The notes beneath the pieces were generated by a model, which was not told where the DNA came from, made no database searches, and was given only the letters and a program-made list of their open reading frames with translations. A stretch of 25,351 nt of DNA. Source: Peptostreptococcaceae bacterium. GTDB taxonomy: Bacteria; Bacillota; Clostridia; Peptostreptococcales; Anaerovoracaceae. The stretch's first letter is position 1. Each line of letters begins with the position of its first letter. Location of the stretch: assembly GCA_016650115.1 (NCBI GenBank), contig JAENWI010000003.1, positions 1 to 25,351 on the forward strand, in the 5' to 3' direction. Position numbers and translations under genes: made by a program. Positions 1 through 7,540 of the stretch are shown here, piece by piece.

Positions 1-110
1 AAAGGGTATTTTCACGAAATAAATGTTGAATATATTATTATTATAACACATTTTTATCTTTATAAAGATAAAAAGAAAAAACCATACTTTTAAAGTAGCC
101 ATTGTTCAAT

Positions 111-140
111 AAAAACACATATTGTACAATATGTGTTTTT
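111..140. terminator. Perfect 30-nt palindrome, possible bidirectional terminator
   Basis: The 15-nt arms are perfectly complementary, with A5 at the left and T5 at the right, so a hairpin with a short U-tract could form on either strand. It probably marks the end of a transcription unit lying left of the window. The arms are AT-rich with few G-C pairs, so a protein-binding palindrome is an alternative. The rest of positions 1-343 shows no gene; a possible -10 (TATAAT at 226-231) may serve the gene at 344. Confidence 0.5.
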
Positions 141-343
141 AACTGGATACAATAGTGCTAAAACTATATATTAAATCTGCAATAACCTAATTGTTTTGTA
201 TGATATTATTAATTAGCGGTAATTTTATAATATCATTTTCAAAAGAAACACTGTAAAAAGACAATTGTTAATATATTTATGTAGTCATTTTAGTTACTAG
301 AAATAAGTCATATTGAAACATAAAATAATAGGAGGTATACGTC

Positions 344-1483
344 ATGGAAGATAAGTTTAAACTGAAGTCCAAAGTTTATTTTAATAAGCAATCCATACAA
401 ATATTGGAACAAATTAAGGGATCACGTGCATTTATTGTCTCAGATTCAATAATGGAAAAACTTGGATATCTTCAAAAAGCCGTGGATTACCTAAGCAAAG
501 CGGGAATTAGTTCCATTGTTTTTACTGGGGTTCGCCCTGATCCGGATATTAAAGTAATTACGGAAGGTTTGAAGCTATACGAGGAAAGCGATGCAGATGT
601 CTTGGTCGCAATCGGTGGAGGCTCTGCCATCGATACCGCCAAGGGAATTCTGTATTTTTCGTGGAAGTTAAAAAGTGAAGCTGGTGGTGAAATGAAAAAA
701 CCGCTATTTATTGCGATTCCCTCCACAAGTGGAACGGGGTCTGAAGTAACGGACTTCACCGTTATTACTTCCGAGGGTACAAAGGTGTGCATCGTAGACG
801 AGTTTATAGCACCGGACATCGCCATACTTGACTCTACCTGTATTCAACATGTTCCTGAACGGGTGGTGGCAGATACGGGCATAGATGTGCTGGTTCATGC
901 CATTGAGGCCTATGTTTCCACAAACGCAACCGACTTTACCGACGCTCTTGCGGAAAAAGCAGTCAAATTAATCTTTGAGAACGTTGAGAAACTTTATAAT
1001 GACCCCAAGAATCCCGATGCCAGGGATCGTGTTCAAAACGCTTCCTGTATGGCTGGAATGGCATTTGCGAATTCAAATCTCGGTATCAATCACAGCCTGG
1101 CTCACGCCCTGGGAGCGACTTTTCACATTTCTCACGGCCGCTCCAATGCGATTTTACTTAATACGGTAATGGAATACAACTCCAACTTAAGAGGAAGTGC
1201 CAACGGTTATGTTGCAGAAAGATACGCAAAACTGGCAACTATTCTGCAACTTCCTGCTCGGACTCACCGTGAAGGAACTGTGAATTTCATACAGGCTGTA
1301 GCTAGGCTGAAAAAAGCTCTAGGAGTCGAAGATACTATTCGAAAGCTTGGAGTTGATGAAGACGAGTTTGAAAGAGCTTTAGATCAGATGTCCGAAAAAG
1401 CGATGCTGGATCGCTGTACTCCCACTAATCCTAGACAGCCTTCCAAAGAAGATTTGATTGGTATTTATCGTAAATGCTATTAA
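344..1483 (+). CDS. Iron-containing alcohol dehydrogenase (PduQ/EutG-like; CutO-type role)
   Basis: A 379-residue group III (iron-dependent) alcohol dehydrogenase. The ATG follows an AGGAGG site with good spacing. Near residue 90 it has the family dinucleotide-binding signature (IGGGSAID), then PSTSGTGSEVT, and the metal-binding stretch with HAIEAY and, later, NHSLAHALGATFHISHGRSNA, which supplies the His ligands. Length is typical for PduQ-type proteins. In a choline microcompartment this enzyme reduces part of the acetaldehyde to ethanol and so regenerates NAD+ for the acylating aldehyde dehydrogenase. It is on the plus strand beside the sensor genes, convergent with the main operon, and is followed by its own terminator, so it is transcribed separately. 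Family assignment is firm; the acetaldehyde substrate is inferred from context. Confidence 0.88.
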   Translation: MEDKFKLKSKVYFNKQSIQILEQIKGSRAFIVSDSIMEKLGYLQKAVDYLSKAGISSIVFTGVRPDPDIKVITEGLKLYEESDADVLVAIGGGSAIDTAKGILYFSWKLKSEAGGEMKKPLFIAIPSTSGTGSEVTDFTVITSEGTKVCIVDEFIAPDIAILDSTCIQHVPERVVADTGIDVLVHAIEAYVSTNATDFTDALAEKAVKLIFENVEKLYNDPKNPDARDRVQNASCMAGMAFANSNLGINHSLAHALGATFHISHGRSNAILLNTVMEYNSNLRGSANGYVAERYAKLATILQLPARTHREGTVNFIQAVARLKKALGVEDTIRKLGVDEDEFERALDQMSEKAMLDRCTPTNPRQPSKEDLIGIYRKCY

Positions 1484-1519
1484 CAAATGTCCAAAATCAT
1501 AAAAAATAAGTAACATAAT

Positions 1520-1561
1520 AAAAGGCTAAAACCACAAAATCGGGGTTTTAACCTTTTTTTT
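1520..1561 (+). terminator. Rho-independent terminator after the alcohol dehydrogenase
   Basis: A stem of AAGGCTAAAACC against GGTTTTAACCTT with one mismatch closes a short loop and runs into eight T residues. It lies about 40 nt after the alcohol dehydrogenase stop codon and would separate it from the kinase/regulator pair. Confidence 0.85.
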
Positions 1562-1593
1562 AAGAAATTTGTTATAAAACATAATATCGATTG

Positions 1594-1636
1594 TATACTA
1601 TTATAGTCTATAATAGTATAATAATATAATAGTATA
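1594..1636 (+). promoter_or_regulatory. Inverted plus direct repeat upstream of the two-component genes
   Basis: Two 13-nt arms (TATACTATTATAG and CTATAATAGTATA) form a perfect inverted repeat with a 1-nt centre at 1594-1620. The 12-mer TATAATAGTATA occurs at 1609-1620 and again at 1625-1636, a 16-bp period. TATAAT hexamers inside it could be -10 boxes for the kinase gene at 1734. The TAATAGTAT core resembles the right half of the repeat module before the choline units, so autoregulation is possible. The sequence is very AT-rich, so part of this could be compositional. Confidence 0.45.
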
Positions 1637-1733
1637 AAAACCATAAGCAATTCGAAAGTACTTCTATTCTTTAGAACTTTAACATTTTTTTCTTTCGAAA
1701 TAAATTGCATGGTAGAAAAGGTGGGCTAAAAGC

Positions 1734-2933
1734 ATGAATAAAACTAATAATCTGCTGAAAAAGTTAGTAGCCTCCAATATTTTATATACCCGCTATATGA
1801 GTATATTATCTCTGTCAGATCTTCCTCTGTTTTTGATAGATACAAATGGAGATATTTTATTTGAATTTATCCCATCCCCGGATTTTTGTACATATATATG
1901 CCAGGAAAATAAGGATTGTATATGCCACGACTACAAATGCCGACTCAATTCCAGTGGAGAGAATAAATTTGTCTGCCATTATGGGCTTGAAAACGTCCTT
2001 TATCCTATCACACTTCAGGATGAGACTGTTGGTTATATATGTGGTGTACAATCATATTTGGAGGGCAACGAATATCAAAAATGTTTGATTGAAATCCAGT
2101 CGCTGAAAAACATTAAAGGTCTAGAATTGGAGTTTATCGCCAAATCTGTTTTATCACTTAAAACCGTGGAATCAAATAAAATTAAAATACACGAGCAGAT
2201 GTGCGTTCACATTGCCAGTAATATTTCTCTTGACTTGTACGAAAGCATCAGCCATACAGATCCAGATGCAGTAAGGTTGTGCATTGAAAAGGAAATTCTG
2301 GAGAAAAAAATTATTGATTTAGAAAGTAAAAACATGGATCTCGTGGTCAACCCTCATTTTTTGTTTAATACCTTAAACTGTATCGCACGCATTGCGTATT
2401 TTGAGCATTCCCAAACGGAGGAGCTTATCTATTGTCTTTCCGATTTGCTCAGGTACAATTTAAAGCAAAATAATCAGCTTCACACCATTGGTTCCGAAAT
2501 TGACAACATTAAGAAATATCTGTATATCCAGAAAGTAAGGTTTAAAACTCGTCTGGTATATGAATGTAACATCCCTGAGAATATTAATGCTTACAGAATC
2601 CCCAACATGGTGATACAGCCTATTGTTGAAAACGCTGTTATTCACGGCATCACCCCAAAGCGAGACGGCGGCAAAATTAGTATTTATGCGGAAGAATATA
2701 AAAATGAGATCATCATTTCCATTATAGATAATGGAAATGGTTTTCCAAAGGATGTTTTGCAGGACATACAACAATCCGAAAATAAATTGGGTCTAGGGTT
2801 TGGGAATACAGATAAACGTTTAAAACGATATTACGGAGAGCAATACGGACTTAAAATAGTAAAGTCTGACTATAGCGGTAGTACTATAACTATCACCATT
2901 CCTACCCAACCTATTGCGGGGTTATTACTATGA
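1734..2933 (+). CDS. PocR-domain sensor histidine kinase
   Basis: A 399-residue kinase with no clear membrane segment, so probably cytoplasmic. Residues about 20-170 resemble a PocR sensory domain: a ligand-pocket start (LPLFLIDTNGDILFEF) followed by a Cys-rich patch (FCTYIC, DCICHDYKC, FVCHYG) that could bind metal or sense redox state. A short predicted coiled coil (EKEILEKKIIDLESKN) leads to the His_kinase phospho-acceptor motif NPHFLFNTLN of the LytS/YehU class, then an HATPase_c domain with the N-box (PIVENAVIHG), DNGNGFP and GLGFGN. PocR domains are associated with small-molecule sensing in microcompartment and diol-utilisation regulation; choline or a product is the likely signal here, by inference. 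Its last codons overlap the response regulator gene by 4 nt, indicating translational coupling. An AAAGGTGG site precedes the ATG. Confidence 0.88.
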   Translation: MNKTNNLLKKLVASNILYTRYMSILSLSDLPLFLIDTNGDILFEFIPSPDFCTYICQENKDCICHDYKCRLNSSGENKFVCHYGLENVLYPITLQDETVGYICGVQSYLEGNEYQKCLIEIQSLKNIKGLELEFIAKSVLSLKTVESNKIKIHEQMCVHIASNISLDLYESISHTDPDAVRLCIEKEILEKKIIDLESKNMDLVVNPHFLFNTLNCIARIAYFEHSQTEELIYCLSDLLRYNLKQNNQLHTIGSEIDNIKKYLYIQKVRFKTRLVYECNIPENINAYRIPNMVIQPIVENAVIHGITPKRDGGKISIYAEEYKNEIIISIIDNGNGFPKDVLQDIQQSENKLGLGFGNTDKRLKRYYGEQYGLKIVKSDYSGSTITITIPTQPIAGLLL

Positions 2934-3700
2934 ATGTAGTCTTGATTGTGGAAGATGAAATACTTGAACAAGATTTCCTCAAAACAATTGTGCTTGAAAA
3001 TCTCCTTCCAGAGGATATGCTGTTGACCTGTGAAAGTGGAGTTCAAGCCGTGAAACTAGCAAAGCAGCATCGACCGAATATTATCATAATGGATGTTATG
3101 ATTCCAGAAATGGATGGTCTAAGCGCCGTTAAAGAAATTAGAAAATTTCTTCCAAATACATGTATTACCATTTTATCCGCCTATGCGGACTTTCCTAATG
3201 CACAGAAAGCAATTCAACTTCAGGTTTTTGAATACCAGTTAAAGCCAATCAAGCCCACTGTCTTCAAACAGATTTTCTGTAAAATGCTGGACTTGGTAGC
3301 TGAATGTCCTGTTTCAGTTGAGGAAAAAACTGAGGAAAAGAGCATAGAGCACAATGATTACCAGCATAACTTTATTGAGGAATCTGTAAAATATATTAAA
3401 GAACAATTTAGGGAAAGATTAACTTTGGAAATGGTTGCATCTAAGGTATTTATGAATCCCAAATATTTCAGCCATGTTTTTAAAAAGGAGATGGGTATCT
3501 CATTTACAGAGTATGTAATTAATCTTAAAATTCAATATGCCTGCAGGTTGCTGGAGACAACTAATTATCCTGCTTACCGGATTTCAATTGAATGTGGCTT
3601 CTCGGACCCATCTTATTTTAACAGAGTATTCTCTGCCAATATGAACATGACTCCAAATATATATAGAAAACATATATATGCGTCAAAACTACAGGATTGA
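2930..3700 (+). CDS. AraC-family response regulator
   Basis: A 256-residue regulator. The N-terminal receiver domain has the acidic pair (VEDE), the phospho-acceptor Asp in IIIMDVMIPEMDG, a Thr/Ser in TILSAYAD and a Lys in YQLKPIKP. After a Glu-rich linker, residues about 150-250 form an AraC-type double helix-turn-helix (LTLEMVASKVFMNPKYFSHV, and later CGFSDPSYFNRVFSANMNMTP). It overlaps the kinase gene by 4 nt, so the two form a cognate pair. AraC-type proteins usually bind tandem direct repeats about two helical turns apart. Such a repeat is found upstream of the shell operon, the transporter and the second lyase, making this the leading candidate activator of all three. Family firm, targets inferred. 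Confidence 0.9.
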   Translation: MNVVLIVEDEILEQDFLKTIVLENLLPEDMLLTCESGVQAVKLAKQHRPNIIIMDVMIPEMDGLSAVKEIRKFLPNTCITILSAYADFPNAQKAIQLQVFEYQLKPIKPTVFKQIFCKMLDLVAECPVSVEEKTEEKSIEHNDYQHNFIEESVKYIKEQFRERLTLEMVASKVFMNPKYFSHVFKKEMGISFTEYVINLKIQYACRLLETTNYPAYRISIECGFSDPSYFNRVFSANMNMTPNIYRKHIYASKLQD

Positions 3701-3743
3701 ACTTGATTATATATCTAAGTTAATAACTCAATTTTACAACACT

Positions 3744-3775
3744 TGCGGGTCTTTTATGACCCGCATTTTATTTTA
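3744..3775 (+). terminator. Terminator of the two-component operon
   Basis: A perfect 8-bp stem (TGCGGGTC with GACCCGCA) and 6-nt loop are followed by TTTTATTTTA. It lies about 45 nt after the response regulator stop codon. Confidence 0.9.
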
Positions 3776-3777
3776 GC

Positions 3778-3829
3778 AAAAAAAAATAGGACTGTTACAT
3801 CCTAAAAATCTTTAGTACTGTAACAGCCC
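3778..3829 (-). terminator. Terminator of the long microcompartment operon
   Basis: Read on the minus strand, a stem of about 11 bp (GGGCTGTTACA against TGTAACAGTCC, one mismatch) is followed by a run of ten T residues broken only near its start. It lies about 55 nt after the stop of the last shell gene. It stands back-to-back with the plus-strand terminator at 3744-3775, so the two convergent operons are insulated from each other. Confidence 0.88.
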
Positions 3830-3884
3830 CACAGTTAATAACTAGCCATTATTTTAATAATGACATTTACTTGTAATCTTTATC

Positions 3885-4184
3885 CTATTTTACATCTTCT
3901 TCTATCTTTGTTGTTTTAGGAAGAATAGCTTCAACTTCAGAGTGTGGACGAGGGATAACATGAACAGAAATCAATTCGCCAACACGTTGCGCTGCAGCAG
4001 CCCCAGCATCAGTTGCTGCCTTTACAGCCCCAACGTCACCTCTTACCATTACTGTTACTAGACCACCACCAACAAATTCTTTTCCAACTAGATAAACATT
4101 TGCTGCCTTAACCATTGCATCTGCAGCTTCAATAGCCCCAACTAAACCCTTTGTTTCAATCATTCCTAATGCATCATATTTCAT
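3885..4184 (-). CDS. BMC-H hexameric shell protein, copy A (PduA-like)
   Basis: A 99-residue single BMC domain protein of the major facet type. It starts MKYDALGMIETKG and has the hexamer-edge Lys region (AADAMVKAANV), a pore-loop Gly-rich stretch (KEFVGGGLVTVMVRGDVGAVKAA) and the closing HVIPRPH. Residues 1-81 are identical to the neighbouring copy B; only the 18-residue tail differs (7 changes). It is the last gene of the operon, with an AGGAGG site before the ATG. The pore probably admits choline and lets small products out; pore selectivity cannot be read from sequence. Confidence 0.96.
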   Translation of the reverse strand: MKYDALGMIETKGLVGAIEAADAMVKAANVYLVGKEFVGGGLVTVMVRGDVGAVKAATDAGAAAAQRVGELISVHVIPRPHSEVEAILPKTTKIEEDVK

Positions 4185-4204
4185 TTTTATTTCCTCCTAA
4201 TTTT

Positions 4205-4225
4205 TTATTTGTAATTATAATTTTT
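4205..4225 (-). other. Remnant of the pduL 3' end between the duplicated shell genes
   Basis: The stretch upstream of copy A matches, apart from one missing base, the region 4615-4636 that holds the last codons and stop of pduL. Similarity stops abruptly beyond about 4225. This marks one edge of a tandem duplication about 410 bp long that carried the pduL end, the ribosome binding site and the BMC-H gene. Confidence 0.8.
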
Positions 4226-4294
4226 CAGTTCTGAAAATTACGCCACTATTATTTCAGTATAATTTATATGAATTACTGTCATGACCTACAGAAT

Positions 4295-4594
4295 CTATTT
4301 TGCTTCTTCTTCCTTCTTTATCATTTTAGGAAGAATTCCTTCAACTTCAACATGTGGACGAGGTATAACATGAACAGAAATCAGTTCGCCAACACGTTGC
4401 GCTGCAGCAGCCCCAGCATCAGTTGCTGCCTTTACAGCCCCAACATCACCTCTTACCATTACTGTTACTAAACCACCACCAACAAATTCTTTTCCAACTA
4501 GATAAACATTTGCTGCCTTAACCATTGCATCTGCAGCTTCAATAGCCCCAACTAAACCCTTTGTTTCGATCATTCCTAATGCATCATATTTCAT
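4295..4594 (-). CDS. BMC-H hexameric shell protein, copy B (PduA-like)
   Basis: A 99-residue BMC-H protein identical to copy A over residues 1-81, ending in a distinct charged tail rich in Lys and Glu. In the shared part the genes differ at only about five bases, all silent. It follows pduL by 20 nt, with AGGAGG before the ATG. Together the two copies probably supply most of the flat facets of the shell. The different tails face the edge or one face of the hexamer and could tune assembly or cargo docking; that is inference. Confidence 0.96.
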   Translation of the reverse strand: MKYDALGMIETKGLVGAIEAADAMVKAANVYLVGKEFVGGGLVTVMVRGDVGAVKAATDAGAAAAQRVGELISVHVIPRPHVEVEGILPKMIKKEEEAK

Positions 4595-4614
4595 TTTTAT
4601 TTCCTCCTATTTTT

Positions 4615-5265
4615 TTATTTTGTAATTATAATTTTTGATAACGAATTAAGATTCATAGCATTTGCTTCTTCTGTGTCAATATGACATTCTAAATACGAAG
4701 CATCATTTGCTCTAACTGCCACGTTATTGTAAATACCTCCGCGTGGTCCATTAACCTGAATGCATACCATCTGTCCGTCATGCACGCCGAAACGTTGTGC
4801 ATCTTCAGTTGTCATATGAATGTGTCTTTGAGCAACAATCAAACCCTCTGTAGTCTGAACAGATCCCTTCGGACCAATTAACGTAATACCCGGTGTTCCC
4901 TGTAAATCACCTGATAGTCTTGCTTGTGAAACTATACCAAGTTTGAATGAATCTCCTGTCAGAACCTCCACCTGTGTCTTACTACGCACTGGACCAAGAA
5001 TTCGAACTTTCTCAATAGGACCCTTTGGGCCGCAGATTGTTACTGTTTCCTTAGAAGCATATTGTCCGGGCTGTGACAAATCTTTACTGTTCGTCAGCTG
5101 ATACCCTTCCCCAAACAGACAGTTCAAATCTGCCTGTGAGAGGTGAACGTGGCGATTGGAAACTCCCACTGGAATTTCATACATATTCTCCTTCACTTCT
5201 GCAAAGGACAAATTAGATTGAGCTGCCTCCAATAAAAGCTTCAGGACAGCATCATACTTTTCCAT
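4615..5265 (-). CDS. pduL: PduL-type phosphate acyltransferase
   Basis: A 216-residue PduL/EutD-replacing phosphotransacylase. The first 20 residues (MEKYDAVLKLLLEAAQSNLS) look like the amphipathic encapsulation helix of PduL enzymes. The two barrel halves carry the zinc-ligand motifs SNRHVHLS near residue 36 and QRHIHMT near residue 147. The reaction is acetyl-CoA plus phosphate to acetyl phosphate plus CoA, which recycles CoA within the compartment and keeps the energy of acetaldehyde oxidation. It starts 1 nt after the aldehyde dehydrogenase stop, with its AAGGGAG site inside that gene, so the two are translationally coupled, as expected for consecutive pathway steps. Confidence 0.95.
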   Translation of the reverse strand: MEKYDAVLKLLLEAAQSNLSFAEVKENMYEIPVGVSNRHVHLSQADLNCLFGEGYQLTNSKDLSQPGQYASKETVTICGPKGPIEKVRILGPVRSKTQVEVLTGDSFKLGIVSQARLSGDLQGTPGITLIGPKGSVQTTEGLIVAQRHIHMTTEDAQRFGVHDGQMVCIQVNGPRGGIYNNVAVRANDASYLECHIDTEEANAMNLNSLSKIIITK

Positions 5266-5266
5266 T

Positions 5267-6778
5267 TTAGTTGGCTCCCTTCATTTCATTTACTATTTCG
5301 CTTATAAGCTTCAAAAGCTTTTCATTATCACTGCAATCGTTCTTAGCTGCATAAGAGTCAAAACTCGTAGCACAGCTTCCTGAGGACTTAGGATGGTTGA
5401 AAGTCGGATCATCCGAAGCTAATGTACTGCAATCCTTAGTTCCATATGCAACTCTCTTAATATTAATCAAATGCATTGGTGTAACATTTTCTGAAACAGA
5501 ACTTCCGCCCCATGTACCGCACCCTAGTGTGAATGAAGGTATAAGTCCTGTGCTTGCACCGGTACCGCCTTGGCTTCCACCAGTATTAACCAAAATACGA
5601 GATGCTGGTTTTTTAGCAAACATCATTACAATATCTCTGTCTTCTGTATGAATACTCATAGTGTGTCCGATTCCGTTCTGAAGTAGCTTTATGCTCAGAT
5701 CGCATGCCTCGTGCCAATCTTTTACTGTATAAAAAGCTAGTACAGTTGTAAGTTTTTCGTAAGACAGTGGATAAGCCTCACCAACATCTTGTTGCTCACC
5801 TATAAGAACCTTAGTTCCTTCTGGAATGGAAATTCCAGCAGAAGTTGCAATAACCTGTGGAGATCTTCCTACGAATTTGGCACTCATAGTGTGTCCATTC
5901 TTAAATAACAAAGCACAAACTTTTGCAGTTTCTTCAACTGTCATGAAATAACCGCCCTGCTTCTTAAGTTCAGCCACTACCTGATCATGGTTGCACTCTT
6001 CAACAATTATAGATTGTTCAGATGCACAAATAGTTCCATAGTCAAAAGTCTTACTTGCAATAATGTTCCTAACTGCTTGCACAACATTAGCAGTTTTCTC
6101 AATATATGCAGGAGAGTTACCAGCACCAACACCCAATGCAGGTTTACCAGCACTATAAGCGGCCTTTACCATTCCTGGGCCTCCAGTTGCAATTATTAAA
6201 GAAACTTCTTTACATTTCATTAACTCATTTGTAGCCCCCATAGATAGGGTAGAAATACTGCTAATAATATTAGCAGGAGCTCCTGCCGATACTGCAGCCT
6301 CATTCATAAGGTTAATAGCCTTTATTGTACATTTTAATGCAGCAGGATGTGGCGAAAATATAATTGCATTACGTGATTTAATTGCAATTATTGCTTTGAA
6401 AATAGCAGTAGATGTTGGATTTGTTGAAGGTACAATACCCATTATAAGTCCAACTGGCTCTGCAATATCAATTACCTTATCATCCTCATCTTCTTTAATC
6501 ACACCAATAGTCTTCATATCTTTAATTGCATTATACACACTGGTAGAAGCCATATGGTTTTTATAAGTCTTATCCTCTACCTTTCCAAAACCAGTTTCTT
6601 CCACAGCCATCTCTGCAAGACAAACTGAATTTTCCTGTGCTACTCTAACCATATTGCACAAAATCTTATCTATTTGTTCTACAGTATAATCAGCAATCTG
6701 ATCTGCTGCAATTTTTCCTAATCGTGCAAGATTTCTTGCTTCTTGTACGGAACGTAAATCATGATCAATATTCTCCAA
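5267..6778 (-). CDS. CoA-acylating aldehyde dehydrogenase (PduP/EutE/CutF-like), intact
   Basis: Oxidises acetaldehyde from choline cleavage to acetyl-CoA with NAD+. The catalytic Cys is in GTICASEQSI (codon at 6026-6028); the cofactor region has IKSRNAIIFSPHPAA and GVGAGNSPAYIE. After the catalytic domain a Ser/Asp-rich linker leads to a C-terminal amphipathic helix (NEKLLKLISEIVNEMKG), a likely encapsulation peptide. Start choice: the frame opens at 6805, but a GGAGGGG site at 6785-6791 points to a TTG at 6778, and from there the protein aligns end-to-end with its paralogue's start (LENIDHDLRSVQEAR with MNIIDNDLISIQESR). This gives 503 residues. It is coupled to pduL downstream. Function firm; start moderately sure. 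Confidence 0.93.
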   Translation of the reverse strand: MENIDHDLRSVQEARNLARLGKIAADQIADYTVEQIDKILCNMVRVAQENSVCLAEMAVEETGFGKVEDKTYKNHMASTSVYNAIKDMKTIGVIKEDEDDKVIDIAEPVGLIMGIVPSTNPTSTAIFKAIIAIKSRNAIIFSPHPAALKCTIKAINLMNEAAVSAGAPANIISSISTLSMGATNELMKCKEVSLIIATGGPGMVKAAYSAGKPALGVGAGNSPAYIEKTANVVQAVRNIIASKTFDYGTICASEQSIIVEECNHDQVVAELKKQGGYFMTVEETAKVCALLFKNGHTMSAKFVGRSPQVIATSAGISIPEGTKVLIGEQQDVGEAYPLSYEKLTTVLAFYTVKDWHEACDLSIKLLQNGIGHTMSIHTEDRDIVMMFAKKPASRILVNTGGSQGGTGASTGLIPSFTLGCGTWGGSSVSENVTPMHLINIKRVAYGTKDCSTLASDDPTFNHPKSSGSCATSFDSYAAKNDCSDNEKLLKLISEIVNEMKGAN

Positions 6779-6822
6779 TTTATACCCCTCCATTTTTTTC
6801 CTCAAAAAAATTTATAACTTCG

Positions 6823-7509
6823 TTAATTATTTCCGTAATATTTTCTGAACTCTGTAAGCAGTAGCATCTTATTAGCCTTGGAAACTTTCCTTCCTACTAT
6901 ACCAAAGTTTTTATATTGACGAGCTAAATTTCGAAGTTCTATCACCTTAACCTTGCTCAGAATCTTAATAGTTTCTTCCAAACCATATTCAATTATCATC
7001 TTGTCTACATCTTCCTTATTATGTAATTCATGCAAGTCAATTTCTAAGGAAGCATCTGTTTTTTCTGTTAAGAATTCAGTGCCTTCTGAATATCCTTCTT
7101 CAATTATTATTTCTTCAACTTCTATTTCAACAGGAACCTCTTTATTGTCATCTTTGATGATTATATTTCCCAGTTCCTTTTGTGATTCAATTTTAGCTGA
7201 CTGATTAGCTTGTATATCTTCATTTTTTAGCGGTACTGCTGATAGAATTATCTTGTACAAGTCTTCATGCGGACGAGGAATCACATGCTCTGAAACCAGT
7301 AATATGCTATTTAATTTTCTAACTGCTGCTGCACCAGCCTCTACAGCTGCTTTCACTGCACCCACATCTCCAGTTACAAGAATCGAAACAAGGCCTCCAC
7401 CTACATATGTCTTTTCCAAGAGATTCACATCTGCCGCCTTGAGCATAGCATCTGCACTCTCAATAGCTGCAATGAGTCCTTTTGTTTCAATTAAACCAAG
7501 TGCCTGCAT
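6823..7509 (-). CDS. BMC-H shell protein with long C-terminal extension (PduK/EutK-like layout)
   Basis: A 228-residue protein. Residues 1-87 are a normal BMC-H domain (LGLIETKGLIAAIESADAML to HVIPRPHEDL). A Glu/Ser-rich, probably disordered linker follows (about 95-165), then a compact basic helical tail (LSKVKVIELRNLARQYKNF and later KANKMLLLTEFRKYY). PduK and EutK also place an extra domain after a BMC domain, but no Fe-S cysteines or EutK-like helix-turn-helix can be recognised; the tail somewhat recalls SAP/Rho-N-like helical modules that bind nucleic acid or protein. It lies between EutQ and the aldehyde dehydrogenase, so tethering cargo or linking to the nucleoid are options. BMC part firm; tail unknown. 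Confidence 0.85.
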   Translation of the reverse strand: MQALGLIETKGLIAAIESADAMLKAADVNLLEKTYVGGGLVSILVTGDVGAVKAAVEAGAAAVRKLNSILLVSEHVIPRPHEDLYKIILSAVPLKNEDIQANQSAKIESQKELGNIIIKDDNKEVPVEIEVEEIIIEEGYSEGTEFLTEKTDASLEIDLHELHNKEDVDKMIIEYGLEETIKILSKVKVIELRNLARQYKNFGIVGRKVSKANKMLLLTEFRKYYGNN

Positions 7510-7540
7510 TGCCTACCCCTCCTTACTTTAGTTAAGCGTT

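Noticed and set aside
141..180. A fourth operator copy before the alcohol dehydrogenase
   Set aside because: TAGTGC followed by TGCAATAAC is only a partial match, its spacing is about 4 bp off and there is no TTTATGCCAT element.
4268..4471. Plus-strand open frames opposite the shell genes and other operon genes
   Set aside because: They are antisense to strongly conserved BMC, dehydrogenase and lyase genes, have no ribosome binding sites and give low-complexity or unlikely proteins.
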